Counted from the stretch's first letter, positions 23,433 through 35,085 are shown. The stretch is DNA of 64,000 nucleotides from Ochromonas danica (GCA_015146655.1 VKHL01000082.1:1-64000), one strand, 5' to 3'. Notes: generated by a model from the sequence alone, not told the origin. Translations and numbers: made by a program.

Positions 23433-24230
23433 TCAATGTATATTCGCCGTCTCTAGTTGTCTAGAAGATGCTTCTTTCAAATGGGTCGTCGAATAAGTTT
23501 GCAGCGCTGCCTCGGACATTCTCCCCAAGGCCAACTCGTCCTCTGCACAGAGCCCCTCTTCGTTCAAGACGAAGTTTACATGCGCTTCCGATTCCACAAC
23601 AATGCCGTCAATAGCGTGTGGAAGCATCGCCTTCAAACTGAAAGCAAGCAAATTCACCCATGCCTCCATGATGGAAGGCGTGGCGAACTTCTTCAACCGC
23701 GAGCCCATAGTCAGCAGGAACAACTCCAAGAAAACTGAGTATTGCCAAGGACGAATAGCCTTGTGCTTGTGAGATATTCCTAGTATCTTGAGCTTCTTTT
23801 TTGTTTCAGGAGTGTCTCCATCGAAACGCAAGAGGAAGTCGACAATGCGCACGAGAATTGCACCTTTCGCGGCAATGCGATTGGTTCCCACGGCGTGCTT
23901 CATCAAGATCTCCTCGTAGATACCTTTGGAATCTACCTTTCCAAGGCGCTCATAAAATTCGTTGTAGAAAGCTGTGATCCCTGCAACATGAGTGCCATAT
24001 TCTTCATGCACTTCATTCTGAGCCACAATGAGTTGCCAAGATCTGCGGCAAAGAGGCAAGAAGTCGGGTTTTAGCTGCGGCATCAAAGGAAACGTGCTGG
24101 GAGTGTAGTGGGCTATTTGCACTTCCATTGGTAAGTGGGACTTGGATGACACCTTGACCAGGCGAGAGCGTGAATTCACTTCGTGGTGCTGCTGCTCCTC
24201 GGCTGAGATTTTGGATTTGACTGCCCCCAT
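23433..24230 (-). CDS. globin-domain protein with myristoylation motif (paralogue 2)
   Basis: A single exon from ATG 24230 encodes 265 residues. The open frame continues upstream, but the ATG giving MGAVKSKIS is preferred because it yields an N-myristoylation signal like that of the paralogue at 13138-13956. The globin region (about residues 55-205) is highly similar to that paralogue: FLPLCRRSWQLIV, ITAFYNEFYERL, KHAVGTNRIAAKGA, and His154 in LGISHKHKAI as the likely proximal ligand. It lacks the Cys at position 3, so it would rely on a basic patch for its second membrane contact. It is transcribed divergently from the cyclase-like gene, 436 bp away. O2/NO binding is a family inference; no catalytic partner domain is fused. 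Confidence 0.8.
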   Translation of the reverse strand: MGAVKSKISAEEQQHHEVNSRSRLVKVSSKSHLPMEVQIAHYTPSTFPLMPQLKPDFLPLCRRSWQLIVAQNEVHEEYGTHVAGITAFYNEFYERLGKVDSKGIYEEILMKHAVGTNRIAAKGAILVRIVDFLLRFDGDTPETKKKLKILGISHKHKAIRPWQYSVFLELFLLTMGSRLKKFATPSIMEAWVNLLAFSLKAMLPHAIDGIVVESEAHVNFVLNEEGLCAEDELALGRMSEAALQTYSTTHLKEASSRQLETANIH

Positions 24231-24666
24231 TCCTGCGGTCCAGCTGCGATAAAAGCACTTGGTGGTGAGTGCAGTGGATAATGGTGGTGAAGATTGGGGT
24301 GCAGGGCAACACTCACAGGAAATACCAATGGCGCCACAGAACAAGACAATGAGCTGGAGCTGAGCTTCGGAGCTGGTGGTGGAAGAGAAGGCGAAGGGAA
24401 CAAACATCAACTCTGGAAGCCAGAAGTCAGTGCAGTGGGGCGGGAACCTTGAGACTTTTAATTCCTGTTTTCGCACTTTCCGCGAAGTGCAGACCGGGAG
24501 GTGTGCGTGTGTGCAAAGAAGCAAAATCAAAGTTGAAAGTCTGTTTTCCTGGAAGAAAAGCCTTGAACGTTGAGAGGAGCGGAACTCTCAGCTGGTTGAC
24601 GTGTTGTCGCAGGACAAAACTAAAGAAGAACTTTGTATGACATCGAGAGTTTCTTCTTCATGAAAA
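24231..24666. promoter_or_regulatory. shared upstream region, globin 2 / cyclase-like gene
   Basis: The 436-bp region lies between divergent start codons and contains both promoters and leaders. Parts are open on the minus strand, upstream of the globin ATG, but show no domain. No specific element was recognised. Confidence 0.45.
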
Positions 24667-27600
24667 ATGACAGATCAAGCTATCTTCTTCCCCACTCAAC
24701 CAATAAAACCTTTGGGATGGGCTGTAGGGGCGGCCTTGATTTCCTCTTTCCTCCAGAGCCTTAAAAATACTGCCCCAGCAGGTGGGCAAGAAATCGACTC
24801 CACGGAAGCCTTCATACAAGCAACCATTTCTAGGATAGAAAATGAAGCCTTAATTCAGATACTGGAGGAATATGGTTGGAATAAATTTGTCTCGAAATTC
24901 CAGTCTGCAGAGGTGGATCTGCAGGGACTGCGTCAGGCTTTGCTCAAGCCCGCCATGGGCTGCTCCCACAGAGTCTCTCTGATGCATCGCTGTAGCTCAC
25001 AGGCGGCTAGCTTTTTACCCAGTCTTGCTCTGACTTGCTTGCAGCCTTTTGTCGCATCAGAAGAGAAAATGAGACCGACAACTTTCCGCCTCCAAGCAGT
25101 CGTCCTGCTGGTTGCTTTGGACGGCTTTGAGCAGCTCTGTGAGCCTTTTCAAGCGACCAATAAGACGCATGCCGATAATGTGCAGCAAGGAAGTGAGAAC
25201 TTCTTGAGTAGCCTGACTGAGACTATCTATCAATATGGCGGAGACGTCATGCAGTGGAATTCATGCGGATCGTCCTTCGTCGCTCTCTTCGGTGACAAGA
25301 ACTCTCCTATGGAAAATGATGAATGCAGCGCTGAAGTGATCCTTCGAGCTATTTATTGCGCTCTTCAGCTCCAAGAGGTCAAAAGCGAGAAGCTTGCTGT
25401 TCGTGTAGCAGTCGGTTTTGGAGATTTTGTGTGCGGCTTCTTAGGTGGCTTTCATGATCAATGGCGATTTTTCTTCGCGTTTAATAATCAATCAAATTTG
25501 GCGTCTTGTCTTGAAAATGTGCCAAATGATAGTCTGGCCATTGCGGCGCCTTTGGCATCGAAAATATCGCCCAGTCTGCTCGAGCAGATGGGTGCTTACA
25601 AACTGCCGGCAGGCTACTGTTTTCATCTGTCTCGCGCTATGACTAAGCAAGTAACCGAGAATGTCATTATTCCTGTGGATGAGCCTACTCATTTGGATAA
25701 ATCCGACCGGTTCGATCGATTGGTTGATATGCTCGTTGCATCGCCAGTGTCGCAAGCTTGTCATTCCAATAGTTTGCACTATTTGGCTGAAGTGCGAGAG
25801 TTGACGACAATGTTTATGAAATGGGATAGTTACAATACCACTGACTATGCTGATCTGGCGCAATTACAACGTCCCTTTCTAGAGTGCCAGACGATCTTAC
25901 ATGAATTAGGAGGCTTCGTGAGGCAGTTTCTTGTGGAGGATAAAGGTTGTGTTCTCATCGCTTGTTGGGGGGTGCCAACGGCAGCTTTTCTTAATAATGC
26001 GCACCGTGCTTTATCTGCTGCAGCAAAGATTCGTGCAAAGTTTCATGAGCTTAACTTGCAATGCTCTATTGGCATCACAACAGGCAATGTCTATTGTGGA
26101 AATGTTGGCTCAGAGATTCGTAGAGAGTATGCAGCAGTGGGAGATGTCGTCAATCTCTCAGCAAGGTTAATGTCGAAAGCGCATGGTGGTATTTATGTTG
26201 ATGAAGCAACTTATGCTCGCCTGCCCGTGTTGATATGGTGTTTATTTGAAGAACTGGAGCAATTTAGTCGTTTTAGTGAAGTGCGTCCTGTCTTGATTTA
26301 TTCCTGGATGGGAGATGAGCAATCAATTCCGAATACTCTTGGGAGTGGAGGGGAAGAGTTTCAAGTCAAGACAGTTTGCCGTTCTACCCTTCTGAGGGCC
26401 TTGGATAGAGTTCAAGTGGTTGCCGGGACTTACGAAGACACTTGTCGTGCGCGTACAGCCGGTACTGCGGCTACTGCGGCTACTGCGGCTAGCAGTCGGC
26501 CTGTCTCGGTCGCCACTTCTCTGAGAACCTGGGCCGCCAGTCCTCTTTCCCTGCAAGTCGTTGCCCTCGAGGGCCACTTAGGGTCTGGAAAGCGTACCAC
26601 TGTGCGGTGGCTATTGAGAGAAGCAAAGCTTCGTAATATTCGAGTTGTCCGCGTGGCGCACATTGAGCATCGCCACAGTTTGTTGGAGTACAAAGTGATT
26701 GCGATGCTGTTGCAAGAGTTCATGGGCATTGCTGATGCGGACTCTCATCTTGTGCGTTCCGCCTTGGTCAATGTGCTGCGATTAGTCTACGGCGAAGACA
26801 TGGATGCTATAGAGAATGTGGCCATGCCTGTGATGAAGACGCTCTTTGGGAGTCTTCTCTCTGAGATGTCGCCTGCTGAAGGTCCTGCGAGTCGGAACAA
26901 TGCACGCGCGTCTTCCAAGGCAGTAATCGATGTCTTACATCCAGTTTTCGAAGCTCTCTTGAAGGGAGCGAGCACCATTGTCATTATCGAGAACCTGCAC
27001 TTCTGTGATGAGGGCAGCCTGAACTGCTTGACTGCTTTGATGGATCTCTCCGTTAATGCGCTCTTCGTGTTGGCCCTTGAGCCTCTCGAGCGAAGTCGTG
27101 ATATACCCATCCCTTCTATCAAGCACATCGTCGGGGAAGAACAGGCGCAATCGCCACAGCTACGGAATCAAACCTTTCGCTTGTCTTCTGGGCACCTCTT
27201 TGATATCATGCAAGTCTTCCGCAACAACATTCTCCTGGTTGAGAACTCTACTTACATCTATCTGAATGAGTTCAATCTCACTGATATCGACGCAATGCTG
27301 CATCTGGCCTTGGAGCCGGAAGTCGTGCCCCTCGGTTTAGCGCAATGGGTGCAGCAGCTGTCAGGCAGCAGTCTCACCTGGGCGAATAGTATTATCCAGA
27401 TGATCAAGGCCAATGGCCTTGCCGCCATGATGAATGTCGTGTATGGATCTTCTGCCTCTGGCTCCAAAATGAAGTCTATTAGCTCTTTGGAAGGCCTTGG
27501 CGCAGTCCCCACGTCTTACTCTTCTGATCGACTATTGAATAAGACTTCTTTTGTAGATAGCAGGCTCAGGGCTCAATTGAAGAACCTCATTCTTTGTCGT

Positions 27601-28770
27601 TTTAACCAGCTTACAAACGACGATCAACTTGTCTTGAAGATCGCAAGTGTGATCGGCACTGGGTTTTCCTTTCAGATATTGCAGGGCATTGTCAGCCCCG
27701 CACTGAGAGCACACTTGCATATCTATCTCAGAAAACTGATGGCAGAGAAATGGATCGCCGTAGTTGAGCAAAATAATACCGTTGTGGAAAGTGTGAATGC
27801 GCTTTTCCGATCGGCGGGAGAATCTGCCACAGCAGACAACTCCTCTATGTACATCTTCAGCCATCCCATGGCCTGGGAGACTATATACGAAACAATCCCT
27901 TTGGACGATCGAAATGCTATTCATAAGATCATTGCTGAGCTCTACGAATCAAAGATCAACGACGATCCCAGCCTCATTGATCGTGTGGCGAGCCAATACT
28001 CGCACTGCAGTCAGAGCAAATCGTTTGAATACGCGGTGAAAGCGGCTTGCTACTACCTTCGGCCGGATGTGCAAGACATGAGCAAGTCTCTTGCTCTCTT
28101 GGCTGATTGCCTCACCATGTGTCACTTTGTCATGGATATCAAAGTCCTGCAAACTCTGTTGAAGGCCATTCGAGACATTGTCTTTTGCTGTCATGGAAGC
28201 ATGGATGGCACTGAAGTCTTCATTGATCCTGCGGTCAGTCGAGAGCTATCTATTCGACGGAACCGCCAAAGTGAAGAAGAAATTGAATTACCGATGGACT
28301 TGGAAACGAGCTGCTTGCTATTCTTTTGCTGTGGAGGCCTGGGACAGGTGGCCAATAACAAAGTGCGACCAGGCACAAGCAATGTTCACCCCACCAAGAG
28401 CTCCTCTCGGTCGATTAGTATCAATCACAACTCCCATCGATCTGTTTCGAGGCGATCGGCACGATCTGGACATTCGGTTCAGTCGGTGGGAACCTTTCAA
28501 TCTCAAGTGTCGAGTTACACGATGACCTCTCCCATTTATACCTCGTCAGCCGCTGATTACATCCTTCACAACGTAATGCGGATTGAAAGGGTAGCTGCGC
28601 GCTTGAAAGAGCAGTTTGAAGAGGCGGGAAAGATCGGCATGCTGCCACTCTGGCAGCGAGAGATAGTCTTTGAGGAAGATGTTGTCATCCCTGAACAATC
28701 TTTCAAGTCTGCCACCGCTTTCATTCGCTACGCCAGAGCGTCTTGGATTCGTCCCGCAGCTAACACATAA
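24667..28770 (+). CDS. soluble adenylyl cyclase-like (ADCY10-type) protein, probably catalytically degenerate
   Basis: One exon encodes 1,367 residues with the ADCY10 order: cyclase domain C1 (about residues 140-300), C2 (about 375-545), then a STAND/AAA-type ATPase and a long helical region. C2 is recognised by FLVEDKGCVLIACWG, GITTGNVYCGNVGSEIRREY and VGDVVNLSARLM. The ATPase has a Walker A (GHLGSGKR, 636-643, where the usual Ser/Thr is Arg) and a Walker B (IVIIENLHFCD). In human ADCY10 two C1 Asp residues (FVDISGF and KFAGDALL) bind the metals. Here the matching sites read LVALDGF and SCGSSFV, so both Asp and the nearby Lys appear lost. It may be a pseudoenzyme or regulatory scaffold. The gene has no introns, unlike most neighbours. 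Confidence 0.8.
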   Translation: MTDQAIFFPTQPIKPLGWAVGAALISSFLQSLKNTAPAGGQEIDSTEAFIQATISRIENEALIQILEEYGWNKFVSKFQSAEVDLQGLRQALLKPAMGCSHRVSLMHRCSSQAASFLPSLALTCLQPFVASEEKMRPTTFRLQAVVLLVALDGFEQLCEPFQATNKTHADNVQQGSENFLSSLTETIYQYGGDVMQWNSCGSSFVALFGDKNSPMENDECSAEVILRAIYCALQLQEVKSEKLAVRVAVGFGDFVCGFLGGFHDQWRFFFAFNNQSNLASCLENVPNDSLAIAAPLASKISPSLLEQMGAYKLPAGYCFHLSRAMTKQVTENVIIPVDEPTHLDKSDRFDRLVDMLVASPVSQACHSNSLHYLAEVRELTTMFMKWDSYNTTDYADLAQLQRPFLECQTILHELGGFVRQFLVEDKGCVLIACWGVPTAAFLNNAHRALSAAAKIRAKFHELNLQCSIGITTGNVYCGNVGSEIRREYAAVGDVVNLSARLMSKAHGGIYVDEATYARLPVLIWCLFEELEQFSRFSEVRPVLIYSWMGDEQSIPNTLGSGGEEFQVKTVCRSTLLRALDRVQVVAGTYEDTCRARTAGTAATAATAASSRPVSVATSLRTWAASPLSLQVVALEGHLGSGKRTTVRWLLREAKLRNIRVVRVAHIEHRHSLLEYKVIAMLLQEFMGIADADSHLVRSALVNVLRLVYGEDMDAIENVAMPVMKTLFGSLLSEMSPAEGPASRNNARASSKAVIDVLHPVFEALLKGASTIVIIENLHFCDEGSLNCLTALMDLSVNALFVLALEPLERSRDIPIPSIKHIVGEEQAQSPQLRNQTFRLSSGHLFDIMQVFRNNILLVENSTYIYLNEFNLTDIDAMLHLALEPEVVPLGLAQWVQQLSGSSLTWANSIIQMIKANGLAAMMNVVYGSSASGSKMKSISSLEGLGAVPTSYSSDRLLNKTSFVDSRLRAQLKNLILCRFNQLTNDDQLVLKIASVIGTGFSFQILQGIVSPALRAHLHIYLRKLMAEKWIAVVEQNNTVVESVNALFRSAGESATADNSSMYIFSHPMAWETIYETIPLDDRNAIHKIIAELYESKINDDPSLIDRVASQYSHCSQSKSFEYAVKAACYYLRPDVQDMSKSLALLADCLTMCHFVMDIKVLQTLLKAIRDIVFCCHGSMDGTEVFIDPAVSRELSIRRNRQSEEEIELPMDLETSCLLFFCCGGLGQVANNKVRPGTSNVHPTKSSSRSISINHNSHRSVSRRSARSGHSVQSVGTFQSQVSSYTMTSPIYTSSAADYILHNVMRIERVAARLKEQFEEAGKIGMLPLWQREIVFEEDVVIPEQSFKSATAFIRYARASWIRPAANT

Positions 28771-29601
28771 TACGTTAGGTTAAAATGAATAGATGAACCT
28801 GACCTCTGGTAGCTGTATTATAGTATTTCTGATTATATCTGTCTTTTTGTTGTTGCTTGCTGTCTGTCTGTCTGGCTTGTGTGTCTTGTCTGTGATTGAC
28901 TCGTCTGCAATTGTGAAATGAGGAAACTATCTTTCTTCCAAATTTCCATCTCCAACTGTTATGAAGTTGATGATGGTTCATATTATATCGAACAATGATC
29001 TCGTCTGGATTGCTGTCTAGACTCTATCGTTCTTCTCGCTTGCTGTGAATCCTCCTTCTCGCTCATCCTGCATCCTTTCCTTTCCTTTGTCTGACTCATG
29101 TCTATCCCACCTTCCATCTCTGCCTTCCATCTCAGCGCTTGATTGCTTTATTGTAGTGGTGCTTAGATTAGTGTAGTTAGCTTAGTCTAGTGGATTGAAT
29201 GTTCTTGTCATACCATCATGTGGTCAAATAATGTCTTCATGATCTCTCTAGTCTGTTTTGGTGATCCACCATGTTGATCTTACATATTGAAATGCATCAA
29301 AACTGTCATTGCTTGACTGTTATGGCAGCGAAGACGATGATGCTGAGGACGTGTGTCTGTAAGATTTGGATCGTCCAGTGAGGTTTAGCTCATTAGCTCA
29401 TACTCTGTGTTTTCATCGAAAAGCCTAAATTAAGCGAAATGAATGCTTCCTAATAGTGTTATAGTGTTACATTGCGAAACCAGTAGCGATCGATGGCTAT
29501 GGAGTACTTACAGCATCAAAGAAATGTATTCTAGCTTATCGCGAGTCTTCTACTAAAGACAGCGAGGTCTGTTAACTATTGTGTCTACGGCTAAAGTCTT
29601 G
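28771..29601. other. convergent intergenic region
   Basis: The 831 bp lie between the cyclase-like and ABCG stop codons. The region is pyrimidine-rich on the plus strand near 28830-28890 (TCTG repeats) and otherwise plain. No open frame with domain content was found. Confidence 0.6.
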
Positions 29602-32600
29602 TTAGTGACTGGCCTGACGAGCTCGAAGGCGAACAGCGAGAAGTGCGAGGAGGAAGTAGCCGATGGTGACGACAGCGAGCATGAGGTAATGAAAGCCCAT
29701 CGACCTCGTGCCGTTGCCAGGATTCATGTCGTAGAGGTCAAGCACATCCTCGCCAGTAGCCAAACATGTCGTGCTCGTGGTGCTGTCGTCATCGCAAGAG
29801 AAGGACTGCCCTTTGAAGACTATATTCGTGAGAAGGAAAGCTCCCCACTTCAAGGGAGAGATGCAACTCAATCCTTCGAGGAAGAGCGGCATGTTAAGAG
29901 AGATGTAGCCAGCCATGATTCCTATACCATCACCAACCAAAACACGCAACATTAGCATTACGAATGCACTTATCATAGGCAGGCAAGGGACTTACCCAAG
30001 AAGGAAATGACAACGCTCATGATGTTGACGGAGAAGCCAATGTGAATGAAAGCTGAGCAAAAGGCAACACCAATGGCTTCTCCGACGAAGAGGAAAGCGA
30101 AGACACAATAAGAAACCTCTGCGAAGGCAACGAAAGTCGTTTGCAGGCCAACAGAGAAGACGACGAGGGCGGAGAGAGCCAAAGTCGTGGCCACCAAGAT
30201 GGGCAAGGCGATGCAAAAGTAAGACAAAGCAAAAGCGAGCGATGGGTAGTAGCCGTCGGCATACTCTCGCAGGAAAACATCTCTCTCGGAGGGGAAGATG
30301 GCGACGCAAGAGAGCATTCCGATGAAGCACAGCGCCGTGAGCTCGTAGAGAATGCCAATGCGATTCTGGACTGATGCCTGGTCATCTCCCAGTGGCGCGT
30401 AGAAACAGCAGAGGATGAGCGCGTAGAAGATGCCCTGCGAGAAGCGATTGGTGAGCAGCACGGGCTGTCTCCAGAGGTTCGTGAAGGATCGATCGAGCAG
30501 CAGCAGGACGGACTTGCGCAGAGCGAGGCGTCGAAAGGTCAGATTCCCTCCCTCTACCTCGTCCCTTCCTGCTGGTGACTCTGCTGGCATCTTCTGCTTC
30601 TCATCGTGTTGTTTCTGGAGGAGCAGGAGGTAGTCCTTGTACGCGACAACAAGTCGACGCAAGCGGTCTCGAGACTCTTCTTCCAGCTTCTCGCTGCGGA
30701 ACTAAACAATTCATCACACAATGCAAGTGAGTGCTAAGGATGCGACGGAGCAGGGCAAGGTAGTGTTACATCGATGGAGGAGATGTCCAGCAGGTAGTCC
30801 GCGGGATTGCAAAGCGCCGGGAAAGGCCAGCCAGCAGATCGAAAGTGTCCGTACATCTTCCGCACGGGACCTGCCCAAACCACTTGCCCGCGAGACAGCA
30901 AGAGCACGTCGTCAAAGCATGCGAAGATGTCATAGCGTGGCTGGTGAATGGAAAGGAGGATCGTGCGGTACGACAAAGCCTCTCCTCCTCCTACTACTCG
31001 ATGGGGTTGATGAGCGAGATGTCGTAATAGCAGCACTACACGGCGAGCTGTGTGGGCGTCCAAGCCAGTGGTTGGCTCGTCGAGAAGGCAGACGGCCGGG
31101 TCGGCCAGCAGCTGCACGGCAATGGAAACCCTTCGCCGCTCTCCTCCGCTGATACCCTTCTTACCTCCTCCTCCTCCTCCTCCTACCTGCACATGTGCAC
31201 AGGCAGTGAGGTTGAGCAGTCGCAGCACCTCGCGCACTCGTTGCTCGAAGTTGCTGCCAGCGGGGAGGCGAAGGCGCGCCTGGAAGTGCAGCGTCTCTGT
31301 CACGGTGAGGGAGGGCAAGTGGTAGTCGAACTGCTGCACGAAGCCAATGACAGCTCGCAGCTGTGAGGACGAGAGAAGGCGATGGTTGAAGAGGATCTCG
31401 CCACGACCGCGATAACTGCTGCCGCCAACTGCTCCTCGGTCAGCTTCGTTGTCGTTGTCGGCCAGCTGGGAGGCCAAGGCGAGGGAAGACTGCGGGATGC
31501 GGTTAGCCAACAGAGACAGCAGCGTTGTCTTACCTGATCCGCTGCCGCCCATCATCGCCACGAGGCGACCAGGCGAGACCTGCAAGTTGATGCTGTCCAA
31601 CAAGGGCTTGACCTTTCGGCCACCTTGCAGCATGACGTTCAAGAAGACGCCTCGAGCCTCGATGACCATTCCTCTGCGGTGATCCGCAGCAGCAGCAGCA
31701 GGAGGAGGAGGAGGAGCAGCAAGTGATGGCATAACAGCATCATCATCATTGTCATCGTCATGATCATTCTCTGCTTCCTCATCCTCTGCTGCTTGTGCTG
31801 CTTCTTGGGCGAGGCCGTCGTGTTGGCTGTGATGCGCTGGAGCTTCGAGATCCTTCAAAAGAGAACTAAAGACCTCGTGCTCTGCTAACATCAAGCTCCC
31901 CTCCTCCTCCTCTCCTTCCTCTCCCGCCATCCCGCCTTGCATTGCCATGGCAACTGAACCTGTCGGAGGGAAGCGCAGGGTAGAGAAGGCGACCAGGGCC
32001 ACGAGGAAGTAGACCAGGCCGAGCACGAGCAGCACTGTCCAGGGCACGGTGTAGTCGTCCACGGCCACGCCGTACGAGTTCAAGACGTCGTCGCCCTGCA
32101 CGGAATAGCCCTCAGAGAGGTCCAAGGTGCGATGAGAGAACTCCGTCGTCATGACGAGGCGGTAGGCATAGCTCAAAATAGAGATGTTCTGCACCCATGA
32201 GACGTAGACGGGGATGGTGTCCGGGTTGACGAGGAAGCCCGCGGACAGGGACAGGAAGGTGAAGCTCATGTTGCCCAGCAGCGACGCGATGCTGAAGTCT
32301 CTCTGCAGCGTCACGCAAGACCAAGACAAGGCGTTGATCGTCAAGGCCAACGCGAAGTGCACGGCGAGGAAGATGAAGCAGTAGCTCGCTCCGTCGCGCA
32401 GGCCGCAGCCCCAGTAGATCGGCAGCGCGTACACGACCGCCTGCAGCAGGAGCACAGGCCACGTCACCGCCCAGTGCGCGATATAGTACGCCGAGGAGGC
32501 GTAGAGTCCGTCTTGTAGCTCTCGATCGACGAACTGGGAGAGCTCGCGGCAGTACTTCTCCACCAAGACGAGCATGAGCAGGTAGTACTGCGCGCTGATC

Positions 32601-34016
32601 GAAATGTACGCCAAGCCGCTGCGGCTGCTGATACCCGACGTGTCCAAGGGCAGCTGCCAGAAGATCCCCATGATAAGCACGCCCTCGAACAAGGACTGCA
32701 AGATGGATCCCAGGAAGGTCGACCAGTCGCGTCTCTGGCAGACGGTGAGGCGATGCGTCAAGACGGCGCACTGCCTGGCCCACGAGGTGCTCGGCCGCGC
32801 GCGCTCTTGAGCCACCTCTCCACCGCCCACTTCCTTCAAGAGCAACAGCCCAGCTTGCTTGCTCCTGCGAGAATGGTCTTGACAGGCTAACAGAAAGGCT
32901 TCCAGGCGCTTCTCGCTCTCCTCGCGCCGCGCCGCAGAGGATCGATCGATGGCCGTGAGGTCGATGTAGTAGTCGGCAGGATTGGCGTGCTCTGGACAGG
33001 GATATCCCAGGCGATCAAAGTGGTCGAGCATCTCTGTTACAGGGCCGCAGAAGACGGGCTGCCCCCCTGCGCTGAGCAAGAGCACTGCGTGGAAGAGATG
33101 GAAGATGTCCGCCCGCGGCTGGTGGATAGAGCAAAGAATCGTCGTGTGATAGTCATAGCAGCCACTTTCACCCCCTCCTTCCCCTCCCAATGAGGAGGAG
33201 GAGGAGGAGGAGGAATGTTGTCTCTGGGTCAGGCGCTGCAGGCATTCCATCACTGTGATGGCTGTGAAGGCATCCAATCCAGATGTTGGCTCGTCAGCGC
33301 AAAGAACTGTCATACAGCAAACAGTCCACAGCTGTTAGTCAGTCTGTCAGTCTGTCAGTCTGTCAGTGGCTCAGGGCGAGGGGGGGAAGGGGGAAGGGGG
33401 AAGGGGAAGGGGGGACAGACAGACCTTCGGGGTAGTTGAGGATCTGAATGCCTATGGAGACTCTCCTTCTCTCACCACCGGAGATGCCTCTTCTAGTCTC
33501 AATGCCGTCGCTGCTTCCCACGAGGGAGAGCGCGCACTCCTTGAGGCCGAGGTCCAGCAAGGCGCTGTCCACTGCCTGCTCGGCCAGCGGCCCCACGCCA
33601 AGGCGCAGCCAGGCCGCATACAGGAACGTCTCCCGCACGGTCAAGTAAGGGTGAAGAAAGTCCTCCTGGGCGACGTAGGCCACTGAGCAGCTCTGACTGG
33701 CGCTGGCTGTGCTTGTCTTGCGCAGGAATCGCTTGCTGCCCAGCACTCGATAGGAGGACTGATCGTACCGCCCCGCTATCGCATTGAGTAGTGTTGTCTT
33801 CCCACTGCCGCTGCCTCCCAAGATGCCGAAGAGAGTGCCCGCGGGGATGGAGGCGGTGACAGGCTGCAAGAGAGTCAGCGGCTCATTGCCTGCTGCTGAC
33901 TCAGAGCCCCCCATCCAGGAGGAATGGCCTTGTATTTCGATACCAAAGTCTTCCAAAATGATGGAGACGCCTTGGTTCGCCACGAAAGGCGGAGGTGGAG
34001 GCTCTTCTTTCATCAT
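29602..34016 (-). CDS. full-size ABCG (PDR/White-type) transporter
   Basis: Four exons (34016-33425, 33306-30770, 30701-29996, 29921-29602) join in frame to 1,384 residues. The order is NBD-TMD-NBD-TMD, the reverse layout of the ABCG class. NBD1 has Walker A GGSGSGKTT, signature ISGGERRR and Walker B VLCADEPTSG; its Walker B lies across the first intron. NBD2 has GGSGSGKTT, ISGGERRR and VCLLDEPTTG. Both have IHQPR switch regions. Each TMD has about six hydrophobic helices. A long acidic, poly-Ala/Pro linker (about 660-740) joins the halves, and poly-Ser and poly-Gly tracts interrupt both NBDs. Family members export lipids and xenobiotics at the plasma membrane; the substrate cannot be told. 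The start is the first ATG (34016). All ATPase motifs look intact, so it should be active. Confidence 0.92.
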
Positions 34017-34200
34017 TTTGCCTCTCACAGACACAACGCCATCTTCTATTCCATCTAGTCTAAATCTCCAGGTTCTGGAGATCTGGCCTGAGGCTTAGTG
34101 AAGTTAAGCCCCCTGGCGCAGCGCTCTGCTGTGGTTCTTGTTGGTGTGATGATCACTTGCTTGCTGCTGGGCTTTCATCCGCGATCAATCTCAAATAGCA
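34017..34200. promoter_or_regulatory. 184-bp shared upstream region, ABCG / OSCP
   Basis: Start codons of the ABCG gene (minus) and the ATP synthase OSCP gene (plus) are only 184 bp apart, so the two promoters must overlap. No specific element was recognised. Confidence 0.45.
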
Positions 34201-35085
34201 ATGTTTCGCTTGAGCAAAATTCAGCCCACCATCTTAACTGGTGTTCGCTCGATGAGCGCAGCTGCCAAGACCCATGAGCCCCCCAAGAAGCTCTATGGAT
34301 TAACTGGCCGCTACGCCTCGGCCACCTTCACTGCCGCCAGCAAGGTGAGCGATCGATCCGTGGATCATGTGATGAAAAACCTCCATCCTCTCTCTTTAGT
34401 GAGGAGTCGTTTAGTCTCTTTTAGATGGATTTTGCCATGATCATGGCGGGCTGTCAACTTCCATTTCTCTGTCTCGCCTTCTCTTTCTAGACAGAATAGA
34501 TCTCATTGCTAAACTTGTTTGACATAGGAAGGTGCTTTGGTCCGCGTTGAGGAGGAGCTCTTGGCCTTCGCTGAGCTCGTGAAGAAGAACGCCGGTGTGG
34601 CCACCTTCTTCGCCAATCCCACAGTGCCTCGCCAGGAGAAGGCCGCCAGAGTGTCCTCTCTCTTGGACGAGAAGACCTTCTCTCACATCACCCGCAATCT
34701 CTTCCTCACTTTGGCTGCCAATGGCCGCATTGGCGAAGCCGTCAAGGTTATCAACTCTTTCGAAGAGCTGATGCAGGCTTCTCGTGGAGCCACCAAGGTT
34801 ACCATCATCTCCGCTGAGGCCTTGAAGAAGAAGCAGTTGGAGACTATTCAGCAGGCCATCGTCTCCTATGTTGGGGCTGGCAAGACGGTAAGTACTTGAA
34901 ATGCTAGTTCTATTGTTGGCCTTCAGATCTTATCTCGCTTTTGTTTCTTGCAGATCGATGTTCATGTGCAGGTGGATGAGAGCTTACTTGGTGGTCTGCA
35001 GGTGCTCGTTGGAGATAAGTTCCTTGACCTCTCCGTCGCCTCCCGTGTTGCTTCCCTCACCAAGACCCTTGATGAGGCTCACTAA
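34201..35085 (+). CDS. ATP5PO: mitochondrial ATP synthase OSCP (delta) subunit
   Basis: Three exons, 34201-34344, 34528-34887 and 34954-35085, encode 211 residues; all junctions are phase 0. The N terminus (MFRLSKIQPTILTGVRSMS) is a typical amphipathic mitochondrial presequence. The mature protein matches OSCP: YGLTGRYASATFTAASK, then FFANPTVPRQEKA, a central helical bundle (FLTLAANGRIGEAVKVINSF) and the C-terminal part (VDESLLGGLQVLVGDKFLDLS). OSCP links the F1 head to the peripheral stalk of ATP synthase. The length matches the family. The mitochondrial type is favoured over the plastid AtpD because of the presequence and the lack of a secretory signal. Confidence 0.95.

Noticed and set aside
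30721-31366. Several plus-strand frames of 90-140 codons
   Set aside because: They are antisense to the second nucleotide-binding domain of the ABCG transporter.
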